A stretch of DNA of 64,000 nt, from the NCBI RefSeq assembly GCF_003072125.1, contig NZ_QCYH01000001.1:310001-374000 (forward strand), written 5' to 3'. The first letter of the stretch is position 1. Each line of letters opens with the position of its first letter. A model generated the notes under the pieces. That model did not search any database. It saw only the letters and a program-made list of their open reading frames with translations, and was not told the DNA's origin. This DNA is from Pelagivirga sediminicola. Lineage in GTDB: Bacteria; Pseudomonadota; Alphaproteobacteria; Rhodobacterales; Rhodobacteraceae. A program made the position numbers and the translations under genes. Below are positions 20,524 to 28,206 of this stretch, piece by piece.

Positions 20524-20669
20524 TCGGCGAACACACGCAGCGCGCGACTGGCGCGCCGTTGCGCATCGGGCTAGTCTGTCGGCGAACGGGCGCATATTAC
20601 CTTGCCTTGCGGGGTCACTATCTGCCGATATGCGCCAGCAGCACGGCCCCCAGCCAACGGAGCGACGCC

Positions 20670-21818
20670 ATGACCCACTTTCCTTCCGCCGATGATTTCG
20701 ACGCCATCCGGCGCGGCTATGACGCCGACAGCAGCCGGTCGCTGTCGCTGCGCAGCGATGCCTATACCGAGCCGAAATGGTTCGACGCCGACCTGCGCGC
20801 GATCATGGCGAAACACTGGCAATGGGTGTGCCATGTCGAGAAACTGCGCGAGCCGGGCAGCTATTTCGCGCTGCAGGTCGCGGGCCAGCCTGTCGTGGTG
20901 GTGCGCGACCGGGACGGCGTGTTGCGCGCGTTCTACAACGTCTGCAAGCACCGCGCGCATGAGTTGCTCAGCGGCGAGGGCGTGACCAGCCGCATCATGT
21001 GCCCCTATCACGCATGGGTCTACAAGCTGGACGGCCAGTTGGTGCGCGCGCCGGAAACCGAACACCTGGAGGATTTCACCCCCTCCGAGATCTGTCTGGA
21101 TGAGGTGCAGGTCGAGGAGTTCTGCGGTTTCGTCTATGTCAATCTGGACCCTGACGCGAAATCGCTATCCGAGCAGACCGGCAGCCTGGAGACCGAGATT
21201 CGCCACTGGGCGCCCGATATCGAGAACCTGACCTTCGGCCGCCGCATGACCTATGACATCAAATCCAACTGGAAGAACGTCATCGACAACTTTCTTGAGT
21301 GCTACCACTGCCCCACGGCGCACAAGGATTTCTGCGATCTGGTGGACATGGACACCTACAAGGTGACGACCTACGGCATCTATTCGTCCCATATGGCCGA
21401 GGCCGGCACGTCGCCCAACAGCGCCTATGACGTCAGCAACGCAACCGTCCGCACGCACGCCGTCTGGTGGCTGTGGCCGACGACCTGCCTGATGCGCTAT
21501 CCGGGCCGGTCCAGCATGATCGTGCTGAACGTGATTCCGATGGGGCCGGACCGCACGCTTGAGACCTATGATTTCTATCTGGAAACGCCCGACCCCGACC
21601 CGATGGAGGTGGATGCGATGCGCTATATCGACGAGGTGCTGCAGCCCGAGGATATCGGTCTGGTCGAAAGCGTGCAGCGCGGCATGGCGACGCCTGCCTT
21701 TACCCAAGGGCGCATCGTGAACGACCCCACCGGATCGGGCAAATCGGAACATGCGGTGCATCACTTCCACGGTCTGGTGCTGGACGCCTATGCCAAGGCT
21801 GCCGAGGAAGCCGCATGA
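20670..21818 (+). CDS. Rieske non-heme iron oxygenase, alpha subunit (quaternary-amine type)
   Basis: A 382-residue terminal oxygenase. The Rieske [2Fe-2S] ligands are C92, H94, C111 and H114 (CKHRAHELL ... CPYHAW). The mononuclear iron site starts in DNFLECYHCPTAHKDF, with H213 and H218. The ECYHCPTAH form and the short sequence resemble the betaine/choline/carnitine oxygenase branch (GbcA, CntA) rather than benzene or naphthalene dioxygenases; this subgroup call is inference. No reductase subunit is adjacent, so electrons must come from a partner encoded elsewhere. The ATG at 20670 follows CGGAG. The stop overlaps the next gene by four bases, so the gene is operonic with the SDRs. Confidence 0.85.
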   Translation: MTHFPSADDFDAIRRGYDADSSRSLSLRSDAYTEPKWFDADLRAIMAKHWQWVCHVEKLREPGSYFALQVAGQPVVVVRDRDGVLRAFYNVCKHRAHELLSGEGVTSRIMCPYHAWVYKLDGQLVRAPETEHLEDFTPSEICLDEVQVEEFCGFVYVNLDPDAKSLSEQTGSLETEIRHWAPDIENLTFGRRMTYDIKSNWKNVIDNFLECYHCPTAHKDFCDLVDMDTYKVTTYGIYSSHMAEAGTSPNSAYDVSNATVRTHAVWWLWPTTCLMRYPGRSSMIVLNVIPMGPDRTLETYDFYLETPDPDPMEVDAMRYIDEVLQPEDIGLVESVQRGMATPAFTQGRIVNDPTGSGKSEHAVHHFHGLVLDAYAKAAEEAA

Positions 21819-22606
21819 AGCTGCAGGGCAAGACCGCCCTCGTCACCGGCGGGCGCGGCGGTATCGGGCGTGCCATCTGTGCGCGGTTTCTGGCCGAGGG
21901 CGCGCGTGTCTATGCCGCCGATCTCAGCGAGGGCGGCTCGCTCGATCTACCCGGCGGCGAGGCCGACTTCATCCGGCTGGATGTGAGCCGCGAGGACGAG
22001 GTACGCGCGGCGATGGATCGCGTGTTGGATGAGGCAGGCAAGCTCGACATTCTGGTGAACGCCGCCGGGATCGAGATCGAAAAGACCATCAAGGATACTA
22101 CGCTGGAGGAATGGAACCGCAGCTTTGCCGTCAACGTCACCGGCACGTTCCTGACCTCGAAATACGCCCTGCCGCTTATGCGCAAGGCGGCCACGAACGG
22201 CACCACCGCATCGCTGATCAACTTCGGCTCCTATGACGGGTTCATCGCCGACCCCGGCCTTGCCGCTTATTGTGCAACCAAGGGCGCGGTGCATGCGCTG
22301 ACCCGCGCCATGGCCTGCGATCACGGCCCCGAGGGTATCCGCGTCAACGCGATCTGCCCCGGCTATATCGACACGCCGATGCTGCAAAGCTTCTTCACCG
22401 GCGAGGGCTCGGGCGGCGGCGGCAAGGATATCGGCGCGCTGCAACAGGCGGTGCGCGATGTGCATCCCATGCGCAGCTACGGCACGCCCGATGACATCGC
22501 CAACCTCGTCAACTGGCTGGCCAGCGACGAGGCGCGCTATGCTTCCGGCCAGCTTTGGGTGCTGGACGGCGGCCTCAGCGCGCAAGTGCAGCAGATGAAG
22601 CTGTGA
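21815..22606 (+). CDS. SDR-family oxidoreductase (first of a tandem pair)
   Basis: A 263-residue short-chain dehydrogenase. The cofactor motif TGGRGGIG is near residues 11-18, followed by D40-type acidic AADLSEG suggesting NAD preference. NAAG is present as NAAGIEIEKT, and the catalytic pair is AAYCATKGAV (Tyr-x3-Lys) with a Ser in NFGSYDGF. The C-terminus ends GQLWVLDGGLSAQVQQMKL, normal for the family. It overlaps both neighbours by four bases. It probably oxidises a secondary alcohol formed in the pathway; the substrate is not deducible. Confidence 0.88.
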   Translation: MKLQGKTALVTGGRGGIGRAICARFLAEGARVYAADLSEGGSLDLPGGEADFIRLDVSREDEVRAAMDRVLDEAGKLDILVNAAGIEIEKTIKDTTLEEWNRSFAVNVTGTFLTSKYALPLMRKAATNGTTASLINFGSYDGFIADPGLAAYCATKGAVHALTRAMACDHGPEGIRVNAICPGYIDTPMLQSFFTGEGSGGGGKDIGALQQAVRDVHPMRSYGTPDDIANLVNWLASDEARYASGQLWVLDGGLSAQVQQMKL

Positions 22607-23343
22607 GCGTCGCCATCGTCACCGGCGCCGGGCGCGGAATTGGCCGGGCGATCGCGCTGCGGCTCTTGGCCGATGGCTATCGCGTGCTGGGCTGCGGGCG
22701 CAGCGCGCGCGGCGATGATTTCCCGGCAGGCGCGGACTGGGTGCAGGCCAGCGTGGCCGACACAGCGGGGGCGCAGCAGATATTGGCCGCCGCAGAGGCG
22801 CTGGGGCGCGTTTCGCTCTTGGTCAACAACGCCGGCGTGCAGGTGGAGAAAACGACCGCGGACAGCAGCGATGCCGACTGGGATCTGGTGATCGGCGCCA
22901 ACTGCCGGGGCGTGTTCAACATGTGCCGCGCCGTGCTGCCGGGGATGGAGAAAACCGGCGGCGCGATCGTCAATATCGGCTCGATCTCGGCGACAGCGGC
23001 GGACCCCTCGATGGCGCTCTACAACGCCTCGAAGGCGTTTGTGCATGGCCTCACCCGCTCCATCGCCGTCGATCACGGTCCCAAGGTGCGCTGCAACGCC
23101 ATCGCGCCCGGCTGGATCCTGACAGAGATGGCCGATGACGCCTTTGCGCTGGCAAATGACCCCGAGGCCGCGAAGCGGGACGCGCTGGCCCGTCACCCCG
23201 TCGGGCGCATGGGCGCGCCCGAGGATATCGCGAACATGGTGTCGTGGCTGGCCTCCGATCAGGCGGCCTATGTCAGCGGCGCAAGTTTTACTGTGGATGG
23301 CGGGATGACCGCCGCCTCCCCCCTCAATCCGGGATCGTTCTGA
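22603..23343 (+). CDS. SDR-family oxidoreductase (second of a tandem pair)
   Basis: A 246-residue short-chain dehydrogenase starting at a GTG (VSVAIVTGAGRGIGRAI) that overlaps the preceding stop codon by four bases. TGAGRGIG is at residues 7-14, NNAGVQVEKT follows, the catalytic Ser is in IGSISATAADPS and YNASKAF carries Tyr/Lys. Both tandem SDRs share the unusual G-x-x-x-E-K-T after the NAG motif (GIEIEKT and GVQVEKT), which suggests a duplication or a related substrate. The stop shares one base with the next start (TGATG). Confidence 0.88.
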   Translation: MSVAIVTGAGRGIGRAIALRLLADGYRVLGCGRSARGDDFPAGADWVQASVADTAGAQQILAAAEALGRVSLLVNNAGVQVEKTTADSSDADWDLVIGANCRGVFNMCRAVLPGMEKTGGAIVNIGSISATAADPSMALYNASKAFVHGLTRSIAVDHGPKVRCNAIAPGWILTEMADDAFALANDPEAAKRDALARHPVGRMGAPEDIANMVSWLASDQAAYVSGASFTVDGGMTAASPLNPGSF

Positions 23344-24275
23344 TGGATCATGCACATACCGCCTGCCTTGGCGCGGGCGTCATCGGCGCCAGCTGGGCCG
23401 CGCTGTTTCTGGCCTCCGGCCGCTCGGTCGCCATTTTTGACCCCTCGCCCGAGGCTGAGGCGCAGACCCGCGCCTATGTCGAAACCGCCTGGCCCACGCT
23501 GACCCGGCTGGGCCTGACGGAGCGCGGCACGCCGGATGCCCTTACCTTTTACTCCAGCGCCGCCGGCGCCGTGGATGGCGCGAGCTTCGTGCAGGAGAAC
23601 GTGCCGGAACGCCTGCCCATCAAGCACGCCGTCTTTGCCGAGATCGAACCGGCACTGGCGCAAGGCGCCATCGTCGCCAGCTCCGCCTCCGGCCTGACCC
23701 TCACCCAGATGCAGGGCGGCTGGACCGACCCCGCGCCGCTGGTGCTGGGCCATCCGTTCAACCCGCCGCACCTCGTGCCGCTGGTCGAGGTGATGGGGAA
23801 CGAACGCACCGGCCCCGGCATCGCCGACGCAGCCGCCGCCTTCTACGAGAGCATCGGCAAGGTCACGATCCGCGTGAACAAGGAAGTGCCGGGCCACGTC
23901 GCCAACCGCTTGCAAGCCGCCGTCTGGCGCGAGGCGATCCATCTGGCCAAGGAAGGCGTCGCCAGCGTCGGCGACATCGACAAGGCAATGTGGGCCGGTC
24001 CCGGCCTGCGATGGGCCGCGATGGGGCCGACGGCCTGTTTCAGCATGGGCGCGGGACCGGGCGGGCTGCAGGCGTTCTGCGATCATTTTAAGGAGACGTT
24101 CAATGGCTGGTGGGACGACATGGGCCGCCCTTACCTTGATGACGAGACCATCGCGATGCTGGTCGACGGCGCCGCCAAGGCCGCAGGCGGCATGAGCCAC
24201 GAGGACATGCTGGCGCGCCGCGACGCGATGATCACCGCCATGCAAGAGGCTCTGCGCCCGCATCGCGAGGGCTGA
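23343..24275 (+). CDS. 3-hydroxyacyl-CoA dehydrogenase-fold enzyme, carnitine-dehydrogenase-like
   Basis: A 310-residue NAD-dependent beta-hydroxy acid dehydrogenase. The Rossmann motif LGAGVIGASWAALF is at residues 8-21, SSASGLTLTQMQ and LGHPFNPPHLVPLVEV form the active-site region, and VPGHVANRLQAAVWREA starts the helical domain. GPGLRWAAMGP is characteristic of the L-carnitine / L-gulonate 3-dehydrogenase branch; this is family knowledge, and the substrate here is inferred. It lacks the thioesterase domain fused in some carnitine dehydrogenases. It is the last gene of the Rieske operon, and a terminator follows 8 bases after the stop. Confidence 0.85.
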   Translation: MDHAHTACLGAGVIGASWAALFLASGRSVAIFDPSPEAEAQTRAYVETAWPTLTRLGLTERGTPDALTFYSSAAGAVDGASFVQENVPERLPIKHAVFAEIEPALAQGAIVASSASGLTLTQMQGGWTDPAPLVLGHPFNPPHLVPLVEVMGNERTGPGIADAAAAFYESIGKVTIRVNKEVPGHVANRLQAAVWREAIHLAKEGVASVGDIDKAMWAGPGLRWAAMGPTACFSMGAGPGGLQAFCDHFKETFNGWWDDMGRPYLDDETIAMLVDGAAKAAGGMSHEDMLARRDAMITAMQEALRPHREG

Positions 24276-24282
24276 ACGCAAA

Positions 24283-24310
24283 CGCGGCGCACCCTGACAG
24301 ACGCGCCGCG
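24283..24310 (+). terminator. Intrinsic terminator of the Rieske operon
   Basis: The stem CGCGGCGC / GCGCCGCG with a 12-base loop is followed by CATTTTTTCC on the plus strand. It lies between convergent plus-strand dehydrogenase and minus-strand tupA. Confidence 0.82.
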
Positions 24311-24335
24311 CATTTTTTCCAATGTCAGCCGTGGT

Positions 24336-25160
24336 TTATTCAGCCGCCTTCGACATATCCGTCATCTCGGCGTTGAAGGTGAACAGCTGCTCGCCCGCGA
24401 TCCGGTAGCCGTCGATCAGCTCCTTGGCGCGCGCGCTGGTGAGCCAGACCTCCAGCTCCTCGGCCAGATCGCTCTTGATGTGGTCGCCCTTGGCGGGGTT
24501 CACCGGCAGATAGGCGTATTGATTGAACAGCAGCGGATCGCCCGCATAAAGCAGCTCCAGATTGGCCTTGTTGCCGAAATTCAGCCAGCTGGCGCGATCG
24601 GACATGATATAGGCGTCGATCCCGGCGGCGGTGTTCAGCGCGGCGCCCATGCCGGCGCCAACGGCGTTGTACCAATCGCCCTGCGCGCCGACGCCGAAGC
24701 CCGCGGCGCTCCACAGGCTCAGTTCCTTTTTATGGGTGCCGCTGTCATCGCCGCGGCTGACGAAAGGCGCCTCGGCCTCGGCAATGGCGCTCAGCGCTTC
24801 GGCGGCGCTGCCTGCATCGCGTATGCCGGCGGGGTCTTCCTTGGGGCCGATGATGACGAAATCATTATACATGATCTCGCGGCGATGATCGGCGTGACCC
24901 TCGGCGACGAATTTCTCTTCGGCGGCCTTGGAGTGCACCAGAACCGCATCGACGTCGCCCGCCTCGCCCAGCTTGATCGCCTGTCCGGTGCCGACGACCA
25001 GAAGCTGCACGTCGATATTGGTGTCTTTCTTGATTTCCGGCAGCAGCACCTCGGCCAGCCCCGAATTGTGAAAGCTGGTGGTGACGGCCATCTTCATCTC
25101 TTCGGCCTGCGCGGCCGCGCCGGTAAGGGCGAAAGCGAGGGCAAGTTTGAGTATACGCAT
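24336..25160 (-). CDS. tupA: Tungstate ABC transporter, periplasmic binding protein TupA
   Basis: Captures tungstate in the periplasm. It is 274 residues with a signal peptide to about residue 19 (AAAQA). Diagnostic TupA segments are MAVTTSFHNSGLAEVLLP, VVGTGQAIKLGEAGDVDAVL and FVSRGDDSGTHKKELSLW. The TTS and SRGDDSGTH parts form the oxyanion pocket in this family, which is distinct from the ModA molybdate type. Sequence alone cannot give tungstate-over-molybdate preference. It is last in the minus-strand unit tupB-tupC-tupA, 37 bases after tupC. Confidence 0.9.
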   Translation of the reverse strand: MRILKLALAFALTGAAAQAEEMKMAVTTSFHNSGLAEVLLPEIKKDTNIDVQLLVVGTGQAIKLGEAGDVDAVLVHSKAAEEKFVAEGHADHRREIMYNDFVIIGPKEDPAGIRDAGSAAEALSAIAEAEAPFVSRGDDSGTHKKELSLWSAAGFGVGAQGDWYNAVGAGMGAALNTAAGIDAYIMSDRASWLNFGNKANLELLYAGDPLLFNQYAYLPVNPAKGDHIKSDLAEELEVWLTSARAKELIDGYRIAGEQLFTFNAEMTDMSKAAE

Positions 25161-25197
25161 TGCAATAGCTCCTTTTTATTACAGTCTCTTGTGGATT

Positions 25198-25911
25198 TCA
25201 GTCCACGATGTCCCCGGCCAGGAACGCGGCAGCCGCGTCCGTCGAGGGGGCATCGAAAAATTCGGCGGCGGGGGCGTGTTCGTGCACCTTGCCGCTGCGC
25301 AGGAACACGACCTCGCGCGCAAGACGCCGGGCCTGCCCCATGTCGTGCGTTGCCATGACGATACGTGTTCCAGCCTGGGTTGCAAGCCTCAAAAGCGCCT
25401 CGATCTCGCGGGTGGCGCGCCCGTCCAGCGACGCCGATGGCTCGTCCAGAAACAGCAGCTGGGGCGCGCAGATCAGCGCGCGGGCCAGCGCCAGCTTTTG
25501 CTTCTCGCCGCCCGACAGGACGGTCGCCTGGCGCCCCTCCATGCCGGCAAGGCCGATCCGCTCGCACCATTCGACGCCCGCCGCGCGCGCGGCCTCGCGG
25601 GGAGTGCCGTGCAGGCGTAAGGGATAGGCCAGATTGTCCAGAACCGAGCGGCGCAGCATCACGGGCGTCTGGAACACGAACGCCTGCGCCCTTTGCGCCT
25701 GCGCTGCCCCGCAGGCCCATTTGATGCGTCCCATGCTCAGCCGTTCCAGCCCGTGCATCGCCTTGAGCAGCGTCGATTTGCCCGCGCCGTTCGGCCCGAT
25801 CAGCGCCGTCAGGCCCGCGCCCTCCAGCACCAAATCGACCGGCCCGATCAGGCGTTTGCCACGCCGGTGCACGCAGGCGCCGGTGGCGCGCATGGGCAAG
25901 AGCGCGCTCAC
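25198..25911 (-). CDS. tupC: Tungstate ABC transporter ATP-binding protein TupC
   Basis: A 237-residue ABC ATPase with Walker A GPNGAGKST, a Q-loop in VFQTPVMLRR, signature LSGGEKQKLALARAL, Walker B LLFLDEPSASLD and the switch His in MATHDMGQ. It starts at a GTG (25909-25911) that overlaps the tupB stop by four bases; an ATG six codons in is the alternative. It energises uptake with TupB and TupA. Confidence 0.9.
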   Translation of the reverse strand: MSALLPMRATGACVHRRGKRLIGPVDLVLEGAGLTALIGPNGAGKSTLLKAMHGLERLSMGRIKWACGAAQAQRAQAFVFQTPVMLRRSVLDNLAYPLRLHGTPREAARAAGVEWCERIGLAGMEGRQATVLSGGEKQKLALARALICAPQLLFLDEPSASLDGRATREIEALLRLATQAGTRIVMATHDMGQARRLAREVVFLRSGKVHEHAPAAEFFDAPSTDAAAAFLAGDIVD

Positions 25912-26612
25912 CACCGGCCCCCCGTCTCGGTCCGGCTGAGCCAGTGGATCGCAAGGTTCACCATGACCGAAAGCGCGATCAGCACGAATCCCAGCCCCAG
26001 CGCCAGCGCGAAGTTGCCCTTGCCCGTTTCCAGCGCGATGGCGGTCGTCATCACCCGCGTCAGATGGTCGATGTTGCCGCCGACGATCATGATCGCTCCC
26101 ACCTCGCCCACGCCGCGCCCGAATCCCGCCAGCGCGGCGGTCAGAAGCGCGCGCCGCCCGTCCCAGAGCAGCGTCGCGATCCGCTGCATGCGCCCCGCGT
26201 TCATCGAGATCAGCAGATCGTGATATTCCGCCCACAGCTCGCGCAGGGATTGATGCGCGATAGAGGCGATCAGCGGCACGATGATGATGACCTGCGCCAC
26301 AACCATCGCCGTCGGCGTGAAGAGCAGGCCAAGCACCCCCAAGGGGCCGCTGCGCGACAGCATCACGTAGACGACCAGCCCCACCACCACCGGCGGCAGC
26401 CCCATCAGCGCGTTCAGGATGGCAATCGTCGCGCGGCGCCAGCGGAACCGCTGCACCGCCAGAAACGCCGCCAGCGGCAACGCGATGGCACAGGCGATGA
26501 CCAGCGCGCTCAGCGTCACGCGCAGGCTGCGCGCGGCAATCTCATAGAGATCCGCATCCAGGCTGAGCACCAGCCGGGCCGCCTGCCAAAGCCCTTCCCA
26601 AAGATCGTTCAT
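25908..26612 (-). CDS. tupB: Tungstate ABC transporter permease TupB
   Basis: A 234-residue inner-membrane permease with five to six hydrophobic spans and the cytoplasmic EAA-like loop around LLWDGRRALLTAALAGFGRGVGEVGAIM, where GRGVGEVG matches the G-x3-E-x-G coupling motif. It is the first gene of the tup unit. The 256-base gap upstream is shared with the divergent molybdenum hydroxylase operon and should carry both promoters. Confidence 0.9.
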   Translation of the reverse strand: MNDLWEGLWQAARLVLSLDADLYEIAARSLRVTLSALVIACAIALPLAAFLAVQRFRWRRATIAILNALMGLPPVVVGLVVYVMLSRSGPLGVLGLLFTPTAMVVAQVIIIVPLIASIAHQSLRELWAEYHDLLISMNAGRMQRIATLLWDGRRALLTAALAGFGRGVGEVGAIMIVGGNIDHLTRVMTTAIALETGKGNFALALGLGFVLIALSVMVNLAIHWLSRTETGGRW

Positions 26613-26868
26613 CGCAATCAGTCACTCATTCCGGCGCAGGGCATGTCCAATGCGGATCGCGGCCAAGGTGCCCGCGGGGGCACGCCGCTGCAACCCGTGA
26701 AATGCGCCGCGCGGCCGACGCGATAGTGGCCGCCGCGTTCACAAACCTGCGCAGGCGGATTGCGGGCGGGCGCCGTTTGAGGTTTACTCGCCCCGAACAG
26801 CCCGCATCCCGGCGGGTCCGGTCGCCACGCGCCGGACGCCGTCCGCACGCAAGCCCATGGAGCGACAA

Positions 26869-27732
26869 ATGCAATACATGAAACCGCAAACTGCCGCCGA
26901 GGTGTCCGATATCCTGGCGCGCAGCGAGGGCGCGGCGCGCATCCTCGGTGGTGGCACCGATCTGCTGGTGCAAATGCGATCCGGCATGATCGAGCCCGAA
27001 ACGATCGTCGACATCAAGCATCTGGACGGTATCCGCGACATCACGTCCGAGGACGGCGGGCTGCGCATCGGCGCCGCCGTGTCCGGCCAGCGCCTGGGCG
27101 AGCACGAGGGCGCCAAGGCGCTCTGGCCCGGCGTGGTAGAGGCGTGCGAGCTGATCGGCTCGACCCAGATCCAGGGGCGCTGCACCATGGTCGGAAACCT
27201 CTGCAACGGCGGCCCCGCGGCCGATTCCGTGCCCGCCATGATCGCCGCCGCCGCCGTCGTGCGGATCGAGGGGCCGGACGGCCCGCGCGATTGCCCGGCC
27301 GAGGATTTCGTGACCGGCCCCGGCAAGACGGTGCTGGGCAAGGGCGAGTTCGTCAGTTCCGTCTTCCTGCCTGCGCGGCCCAAGGCCGCGTCGGACGCCT
27401 ATCTGCGCTTCATCCCGCGCACCGAAATGGACATCGCGGTCGCTTCGGCGGGCGTCAATATCGAGCTGGCCGATGACGGTACGATCAAATCCGCGCGCGT
27501 CGCCATCGGCGCGGTCGGCCCGCGGGTGATTCTGGTGCCGGATGCAGCGGATGCGATAATCGGCTCCAAGCTGGAGGATCCGGCCATCGCTGCGCTGGTG
27601 CGCGCCTGCGAGGCCGCCAGCAGCCCCATCGATGACAAACGCGGCACCGCCGAATTCCGCACCACCGTCGTCGGCGTGCTCGCCAAGCGCGCCGCACGCA
27701 TCGCAATGACCCGCGCGGGAGAAAATCAATGA
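26869..27732 (+). CDS. Molybdenum hydroxylase FAD-binding (medium) subunit, cluster 1
   Basis: A 287-residue CoxM/XdhB-type flavin subunit that passes electrons from the iron-sulfur subunit to an acceptor. FAD contacts are visible in RILGGGTDLLVQMR near residues 26-39 and STQIQGRCTMVGNLCNGGPA near 100-120. The ATG at 26869 (MQYMKPQTAAEV) is 7 bases after GGAG; ATGs at 26857 and 26878 are alternatives. The stop overlaps the start of the iron-sulfur gene (ATGA). The order medium-small-large is as in coxMSL, but the large subunit is not a CO dehydrogenase. Confidence 0.9.
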   Translation: MQYMKPQTAAEVSDILARSEGAARILGGGTDLLVQMRSGMIEPETIVDIKHLDGIRDITSEDGGLRIGAAVSGQRLGEHEGAKALWPGVVEACELIGSTQIQGRCTMVGNLCNGGPAADSVPAMIAAAAVVRIEGPDGPRDCPAEDFVTGPGKTVLGKGEFVSSVFLPARPKAASDAYLRFIPRTEMDIAVASAGVNIELADDGTIKSARVAIGAVGPRVILVPDAADAIIGSKLEDPAIAALVRACEAASSPIDDKRGTAEFRTTVVGVLAKRAARIAMTRAGENQ

Positions 27733-28205
27733 AAAACATACATGTATCCACCGTTCTTAATGGCGACGAGACCGAATTCGTCTGCGCGCCCGAGGAAACG
27801 TTGCTTGACGCGCTGCGGGGCCGTCTGGGCATGACCGGCGCCAAGGAAGGCTGCGGCACCGGCGATTGCGGCGCCTGCACCGTCGAGATGGACGGACGGC
27901 TCGTTTGTTCCTGCCTCGTGCTGGGCGCCGAGGCCGAGGGCGCCGAGATCAAGACGGTCGAGGGCATGGCCGTCGGCGAGGGGCTGCACCCCTTGCAGCA
28001 GGCCTTCATCGACCATGCCGCGCTGCAATGCGGGATCTGCACGCCCGGCATTCTGGTGGCCGCCAAGACCCTGCTGGAGCGCAATCCAGACCCCACCGAT
28101 ACCGAGGTCAGGTATTGGCTGGCCGGGAACCTTTGCCGCTGCACCGGCTATGACAAGATCATCAAGGCTGTTCAGATCGCAGCCGCCGACATGAGAGGCG
28201 CATGA
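27729..28205 (+). CDS. Molybdenum hydroxylase [2Fe-2S] (small) subunit, cluster 1
   Basis: A 158-residue protein with two [2Fe-2S] clusters. The N-terminal plant-ferredoxin type has Cys in GCGTGDCGACTVEMDG and a later CSC. The C-terminal helical cluster has CGICTPG and CRCTGYDKI. It shuttles electrons from the molybdenum site to FAD. It overlaps the FAD gene by four bases and is separated from the large subunit gene by one base, so the three subunits are made together. Confidence 0.93.
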   Translation: MKNIHVSTVLNGDETEFVCAPEETLLDALRGRLGMTGAKEGCGTGDCGACTVEMDGRLVCSCLVLGAEAEGAEIKTVEGMAVGEGLHPLQQAFIDHAALQCGICTPGILVAAKTLLERNPDPTDTEVRYWLAGNLCRCTGYDKIIKAVQIAAADMRGA

Positions 28206-28206
28206 C

